64,000 nt of DNA from Alphaproteobacteria bacterium UBA6411 (GTDB taxonomy: Bacteria; Pseudomonadota; Alphaproteobacteria; CAAGCB01; CAG-977): assembly GCA_002438565.1 (NCBI GenBank), contig DJPN01000021.1:65535-129534 (forward strand), written 5' to 3'. How positions within the stretch are numbered: position 1 is the stretch's first letter; each line of letters begins with the position of its first letter. Positions 60,460 to 64,000 of the stretch are shown here, one piece after another. The position numbers were made by a program, and so were the translations under genes. The notes below the pieces were generated by a model. It saw only the letters and a program-made list of their open reading frames with translations. It had not been told where the DNA came from and ran no database searches.

Positions 60460-61732
60460 TGTTTTTCCTTTCGTCAAAATCCAGATACGGCGTCAAAGCC
60501 GCCGTCAAACGGTTCAATACGTCCGCCTGGTTCAGCGCAAAGCGGCGCGCGTTTTCCCGTTTTGAATTCAAAATCCCCTCGTTTTCAAATAAAACATCCA
60601 ACGTCCGCGCCAGCTCCTCTTTGCTGTCAACAACGGTCAAAGCGTTTGCGGCAACGGCTTTTGCGACGATTTCCTTGAAATTCATCATGTAGCGGCCGCA
60701 CACGACGGCCTTTCCCAAACGGGCGGGTTCGATGATGTTCTGCCCGCCGAAAGCCACCAAAGACCCGCCGATGAACGCGATTGAAGCCAAGCGGTAGAAC
60801 AGCCCCATTTCCCCGATGGTGTCCGCCAAATAAACAGCCGTGTCGGGCGTGATGTCCTCATGGCGGGAACGGCGCGCGACACGCAATCCCGCCTGCGTTA
60901 AAAGTTTTTCGATTTCATCGCCGCGCTTCGGATGGCGGGGGGCGAGAATCATCAGCGCATTTTTGGTTTTCAGCGCGCCGCACACCCAAGCCAGCCGTTC
61001 CTCTTCCCCTTCGTGCGTACTGGCGGCAATCCAGCAGGGGCGGCCGCCGATTTGAGCTTTCAGTTTTTCCAGCTCGTCCGCGTCATACGGCAAATCCCCC
61101 GCCGCGAATTTCAAGTTGCCGACACACGCCGCGTCCTTTGCCCCCAATACCGTCAAGCGGCGGGCGTCTTCGTCGGTCTGCCCGAACGATTTTGTGAAAA
61201 GCCCCTGCAGTTCGCGGCAGAAAGCGGGAAATTTTCGCCAACGTTTGAACGACCTGTCGGACACGCGTCCGTTGACGAGAATCAGCGGAATTTTATGCGC
61301 CGCAATCTCGCTCAGCAGATTCGGCCAAAACTCGGATTCAATCCACAAGGCGGCATCGGGTTTCCAATAATCGACAAAGCGTTTGACCGCCGATGGCGTA
61401 TCAATCGGCACAAACTGATGAAAAGCGTTTTCGGGCAGGCGTTTTGCCATCAATTCCGCCGATGTCACCGTTCCCGAAGTCACCATAATCCGCATACGCG
61501 GGTAAAGTTCGGACAGTTTGTTTATCAGCGGCAAAGCGGACAGGGTTTCGCCGACGCTTGCCCCGTGAATCCAGACCAGCCGTCCGTCGGGGCGCGGTTT
61601 TCCCGCATAGCCCAGCCGTTCGGGAAAGCGGGTCAAGTCTTCTTTTCCCTTAATCTTGCGAACGGCCAGATACATGGCGATCAACGGATATCCCAGAACC
61701 GTCGCGGCTTTGTACAACCCCAACAATTTCAT
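60449..61732 (-). CDS. waaA: Kdo transferase WaaA (KdtA)
   Basis: 427 residues from the ATG at 61732, overlapping the upstream DUF374 stop as ATGA. N-terminal membrane helix, then a GT30 transferase: WIHGASVGETLSALPL with the catalytic Glu, FVPIDTPSAVKRFVDYWKP, WIAASTHEGEEE and the donor-site FIGGSLVAFGGQNIIEPA. It attaches Kdo to lipid IVA. Cluster DUF374-waaA-lpxK-acyltransferase. Confidence 0.96.
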   Translation of the reverse strand: MKLLGLYKAATVLGYPLIAMYLAVRKIKGKEDLTRFPERLGYAGKPRPDGRLVWIHGASVGETLSALPLINKLSELYPRMRIMVTSGTVTSAELMAKRLPENAFHQFVPIDTPSAVKRFVDYWKPDAALWIESEFWPNLLSEIAAHKIPLILVNGRVSDRSFKRWRKFPAFCRELQGLFTKSFGQTDEDARRLTVLGAKDAACVGNLKFAAGDLPYDADELEKLKAQIGGRPCWIAASTHEGEEERLAWVCGALKTKNALMILAPRHPKRGDEIEKLLTQAGLRVARRSRHEDITPDTAVYLADTIGEMGLFYRLASIAFIGGSLVAFGGQNIIEPARLGKAVVCGRYMMNFKEIVAKAVAANALTVVDSKEELARTLDVLFENEGILNSKRENARRFALNQADVLNRLTAALTPYLDFDERKNNAD

Positions 61733-62430
61733 GGCTTCCCCCGCATCAAAGGGGAATTTTTCACCCCTGTTCTTTCGTCGGCAAGCCGCGTCAAATCCAA
61801 CAGCTTTTTTTCCAGCTTTTCGCGCCATAATTCCGTTTGTTCCGCATCCAAATCCGCCGGAACGTAAATCGGTTCGGAACACAAGATGACGCCCCTGTTG
61901 AACGGCATGGGCAGCATAAAGCCGTCCCATGTTTTAAGAATCTTGGCGCGTTTGACGGAAAAAGCGGTAAACACAATCGGACGCCCCGATTCGGACGCCA
62001 AAGCGACCAGCCCTTTGGTCATTTTGTACCCCGGTTTTCTGCCGTCGGGAGCCATCGCCATCAAAGAATCCTCTTTCATCAGGCGCATAATCGCCAATCC
62101 CGCCGCCGTTCCCCCGCGTTTGGACGACCCGTCGACGGTTCTGATGCCGTAATGACGCATGGCCGCGGCAACGGCGCGCCCGTCGCGGTGCAGGGAAATC
62201 AAAACATATGGATGCAGTTTTTTCGGCTTGAAATAAAATTTGACGAACGTCGCGCCCATCAGCCGCCCATGCCAGAACGACATGAAAAACGATTGCTTTT
62301 CGTCGTCGAAAGCGTACGGCCAGCCCTCGGCCGTCCAGCGCGTTGTGTGAAAGACCAATCGGGTGTACAGATAGAACAAGAATCCGATAAGTTCCTGCAC
62401 AACCGCCATTTTTCCGATTTTTTTCAACAT
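61729..62430 (-). CDS. DUF374 lysophospholipid acyltransferase-like protein
   Basis: 233 residues from the ATG at 62430; a longer TTG form to 62499 is possible. The DUF374 pattern is present: FFMSFWHGRLMGATFV, SLHRDGRAVAAAMRHYGI, GSSKRGGTAAGLAIMRLMKE and APDGRKPGYKMTKGLVALA. It belongs to the LPLAT acyltransferase superfamily and is always near waaA in alphaproteobacteria; the acceptor is likely a lipid A-related molecule. First in the lipid A operon. Confidence 0.85.
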   Translation of the reverse strand: MLKKIGKMAVVQELIGFLFYLYTRLVFHTTRWTAEGWPYAFDDEKQSFFMSFWHGRLMGATFVKFYFKPKKLHPYVLISLHRDGRAVAAAMRHYGIRTVDGSSKRGGTAAGLAIMRLMKEDSLMAMAPDGRKPGYKMTKGLVALASESGRPIVFTAFSVKRAKILKTWDGFMLPMPFNRGVILCSEPIYVPADLDAEQTELWREKLEKKLLDLTRLADERTGVKNSPLMRGKP

Positions 62431-62507
62431 TTGCGCGCGCTCTTTGATGTTCCGGTGTTGATGAAAGATTAAATTATTATAAATCTGTTTTTTCTTCAAG
62501 GATTGTT

Positions 62508-62536
62508 TTGACCTTTATTCAAAACCCTTTTAAACT
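62508..62536 (+). promoter_or_regulatory. Sigma-70-type promoter of the lipoprotein gene
   Basis: TTGACC and TAAACT are 17 bp apart and lie 24 bp before the start at 62561. Confidence 0.55.
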
Positions 62537-62560
62537 GGGCGCGCCGGAAAGGAATGAAAA

Positions 62561-63775
62561 ATGAAATTTCGATTGATTTTGACAACCGTGTGTCTGACCG
62601 CCGCCCTGTCGGGATGTTTTGAAAAGAAAACGGATGAAACCGCGCCTTTGCCGGAACAGCCGTCCAAAGTGTTGGATTATTTGGCGCTGTCGGCTCATTC
62701 TTTGGTTGATTTGCAGCAGCCCGACGGTTTTTTCAAATATGAATACGATTTTATCACGGGCGCGTTTACGCCGTGGGACAATGTTATTCATCAAACGCGC
62801 ACGGGCTTTGCGCTGATGAGCTATTATTCCTTTCTGGTCAACGCCGGCATTTCGCCGCAAAACGCCGACACGGTTCTTCATTCCGTGCGAAATGCGCTGA
62901 CGGGATATCAATCGGCGTCCATCCGCCATAACAGCATGCCGGGGATGCTGATTTCCTTTTATTACAACAAAAGCGGCACGGGAAAAAACGGCGCGCAGGA
63001 CAAAACCCAAAGGCTGGAGGCCGAAATCGCCGCGACGGCGTTTGCGCTGTCCGCCGAAACCCTGTACAGAAGCGCGACCAATTCGGACGAATTCCGCACC
63101 ATCCGTTCGGAATGGCGCAGCGCGCTGATTTACCATGCAAAGCAGGCGCTGCAAATGCCGCTGACAAAACGGCCGTTTATGGCTCCCCTCTGGCTGGCTT
63201 TGGGGCTTTACCACCGTGCTGATCCGAACGATACGGAAATCGAATCCGTGCTGACGGCAACGGACGATTACTTTACAAAAGCTCCGCGCCCGATAACCAA
63301 AGCCGAAAGCTATGTTTGGGATATGATGTCCATCCGCACCCACACGCCTGCCGATTTCACGCCTATTACCTACACCGTGCGTCAAACCATGCAAATTTTG
63401 GACGATTTGTACGCCCAGCACGATCCGAACGCCAACGGATGCCTGCTGTCGCTGGGATTGGCGGAAGCGTCGCTGATTTTGAACAATATTGAATCGTCCG
63501 ACATCAAACGCATCCGTCAAACGGCTCTGGGACGCGGGCAGCTGGAATATTACAATTCCTTGAAATTCACAATTCTGCCCAATCAAACTTGGATTTCGCT
63601 GGGACCGGGGCGAACGCTTCATTCGCAGGATTTCAAACGTTTCGCCGGCGCGTCGATTTTCGGCACACATTCCCCGCGCACGAACATCGGCTTGACTTCC
63701 CTGTGCTTGTTGGCCGGCATGCGTTTTGCCAACGAAGATTTGCACGAAATGCAAAAATTAGAAAAAGTCGAATAA
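62561..63775 (+). CDS. Predicted lipoprotein of unknown function
   Basis: 404 residues. A lipoprotein signal with lipobox LTAALSGC (Cys19) precedes an all-helical domain with repeated Ala/Leu-rich helices and conserved-looking blocks such as LVDLQQPDGFFKYEYDF and RTGFALMSYY. These resemble the start of terpene-cyclase-like or glycoside hydrolase toroids, but no catalytic signature is clear. Expected to be anchored in a membrane facing the periplasm. It is followed by a promoter and another secreted protein gene. Confidence 0.75.
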   Translation: MKFRLILTTVCLTAALSGCFEKKTDETAPLPEQPSKVLDYLALSAHSLVDLQQPDGFFKYEYDFITGAFTPWDNVIHQTRTGFALMSYYSFLVNAGISPQNADTVLHSVRNALTGYQSASIRHNSMPGMLISFYYNKSGTGKNGAQDKTQRLEAEIAATAFALSAETLYRSATNSDEFRTIRSEWRSALIYHAKQALQMPLTKRPFMAPLWLALGLYHRADPNDTEIESVLTATDDYFTKAPRPITKAESYVWDMMSIRTHTPADFTPITYTVRQTMQILDDLYAQHDPNANGCLLSLGLAEASLILNNIESSDIKRIRQTALGRGQLEYYNSLKFTILPNQTWISLGPGRTLHSQDFKRFAGASIFGTHSPRTNIGLTSLCLLAGMRFANEDLHEMQKLEKVE

Positions 63776-63788
63776 AAGCCTCTTTTCC

Positions 63789-63817
63789 TTGTAATTATTT
63801 TGCCTTTACCGTATAAT
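63789..63817 (+). promoter_or_regulatory. Promoter of the right-edge gene
   Basis: TTGTAA and a perfect TATAAT are 17 bp apart. Just after it, CTTTCTAAAATTAA-like inverted sequence (63818-63842, CTTTCTAAA with TTTAGAAAG arms) lies in the leader before the ribosome site and could form a hairpin. Confidence 0.7.
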
Positions 63818-63851
63818 CTTTCTAAATTTAATTTTAGAAAGGAAATTTGTC

Positions 63852-64000
63852 ATGCAGAAGCTTTTGACAGTTTTGACGGCGGTGCTGGTATCGGCATCAT
63901 CCGCCGCATTTGCAAATCAATCTTTTTACCTAGATGATTCCGCATCGTTTGTTCTGGCGAAGAGTGCAAAGCTGGGACTGGGAGAGGACGACATCTTTTC
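63852..64000 (+). CDS. Secreted protein, cut by the right edge
   Basis: The ATG at 63852 follows AGAAAGGAAA and the frame is open to the window end (49 codons). It starts MQKLLTVLTAVLVSASSAAFANQ, here seen as a classic signal peptide with an Ala-x-Ala cleavage site. The visible mature part (SFYLDDSASFVLAKSAKLG) is too short for a family call. Confidence 0.7.
   Translation, partial: MQKLLTVLTAVLVSASSAAFANQSFYLDDSASFVLAKSAKLGLGEDDIF

Noticed and set aside
59434..60678. 414-codon plus-strand open frame
   Set aside because: It spans parts of lpxK, waaA and the acyltransferase gene in antisense and matches no family.
62519..63754. 411-codon minus-strand open frame
   Set aside because: Antisense to the lipoprotein gene, which has a promoter, ribosome site and lipobox.
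1..64000. CRISPR arrays or rRNA genes
   Set aside because: No regularly spaced short repeats and no rRNA-like stretches were seen; the repeats in the large autotransporter are degenerate coding repeats.

Overview
The window looks like chromosome of a host-associated alphaproteobacterium, probably an uncultured gut lineage; no ribosomal RNA is present, so the lineage is inferred only. The evidence is a set of alphaproteobacterial families and gene orders: yqeY-dnaG-rpoD, clpS-clpA, a paired MlaD / DUF2155 cluster, a small NrdD-like protein, DUF3768, a DUF374 acyltransferase-waaA-lpxK-lauroyltransferase run, and a xseB-ispA-dxs-tlyA run. The cell is Gram-negative: it has heptose, Kdo and lipid A genes, a phosphoethanolamine transferase and two large autotransporters.

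Positions 1-14.8 kb are an accessory region whose right end is a full tyrosine integrase beside the 3' end of tRNA-Gln. It holds tandem paralogues at the left edge, a two-nuclease DUF2779 protein, a DUF3768 gene overlapping a papain-like protein gene, and a short integrase. Next come a divergent pair with repeated palindromes and a 667-residue protein that joins a rolling-circle (HUH, Rep_1-like) initiator domain to a RecQ-type helicase. After that come an Abi_2/HEPN gene, an HNH nuclease gene and a graveyard of hipA, hipB, AlpA, ATPase and integrase fragments.

Positions 14.8-21 kb carry three tRNA genes (Gln, Arg-CCG, Arg-UCU). Both tRNA-Arg genes are followed by a terminator and then a degenerate copy of their own T arm and acceptor end, interrupted at the same T-loop position by a related 57-63 nt structured insert. 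A subtilisin autotransporter, an APH-like kinase and a HAD phosphatase form one operon between them.

Positions 21-26 kb hold an ADP-heptose operon (hldE, gmhA, gmhB, two GT9 transferases). A lone podovirus-type tail-fibre gene with its small partner follows (26.0-27.2 kb). Next to it is a three-gene locus (27.3-32.1 kb) that I read as a divergent RADAR antiphage system: a P-loop NTPase (RdrA-like), a 210-residue middle protein and a large adenosine-deaminase-like protein (RdrB-like). Upstream of it lies an adenosine kinase gene.

Positions 32.3-64 kb are mostly core genome: clpA/clpS, a D,D-carboxypeptidase, yajQ, rpoD with a long acidic insert, dnaG, yqeY, greA, MlaD-type lipid transport proteins, eptA-like and dgkA genes, two small regulators, a 1.98-kresidue autotransporter adhesin, isoprenoid genes (dxs, ispA), lipid A/Kdo genes, a lipoprotein gene and one gene cut by the right edge. 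The two signals most worth pursuing are the HUH-RecQ fusion and the RADAR-like locus; the tRNA-tail elements come next.
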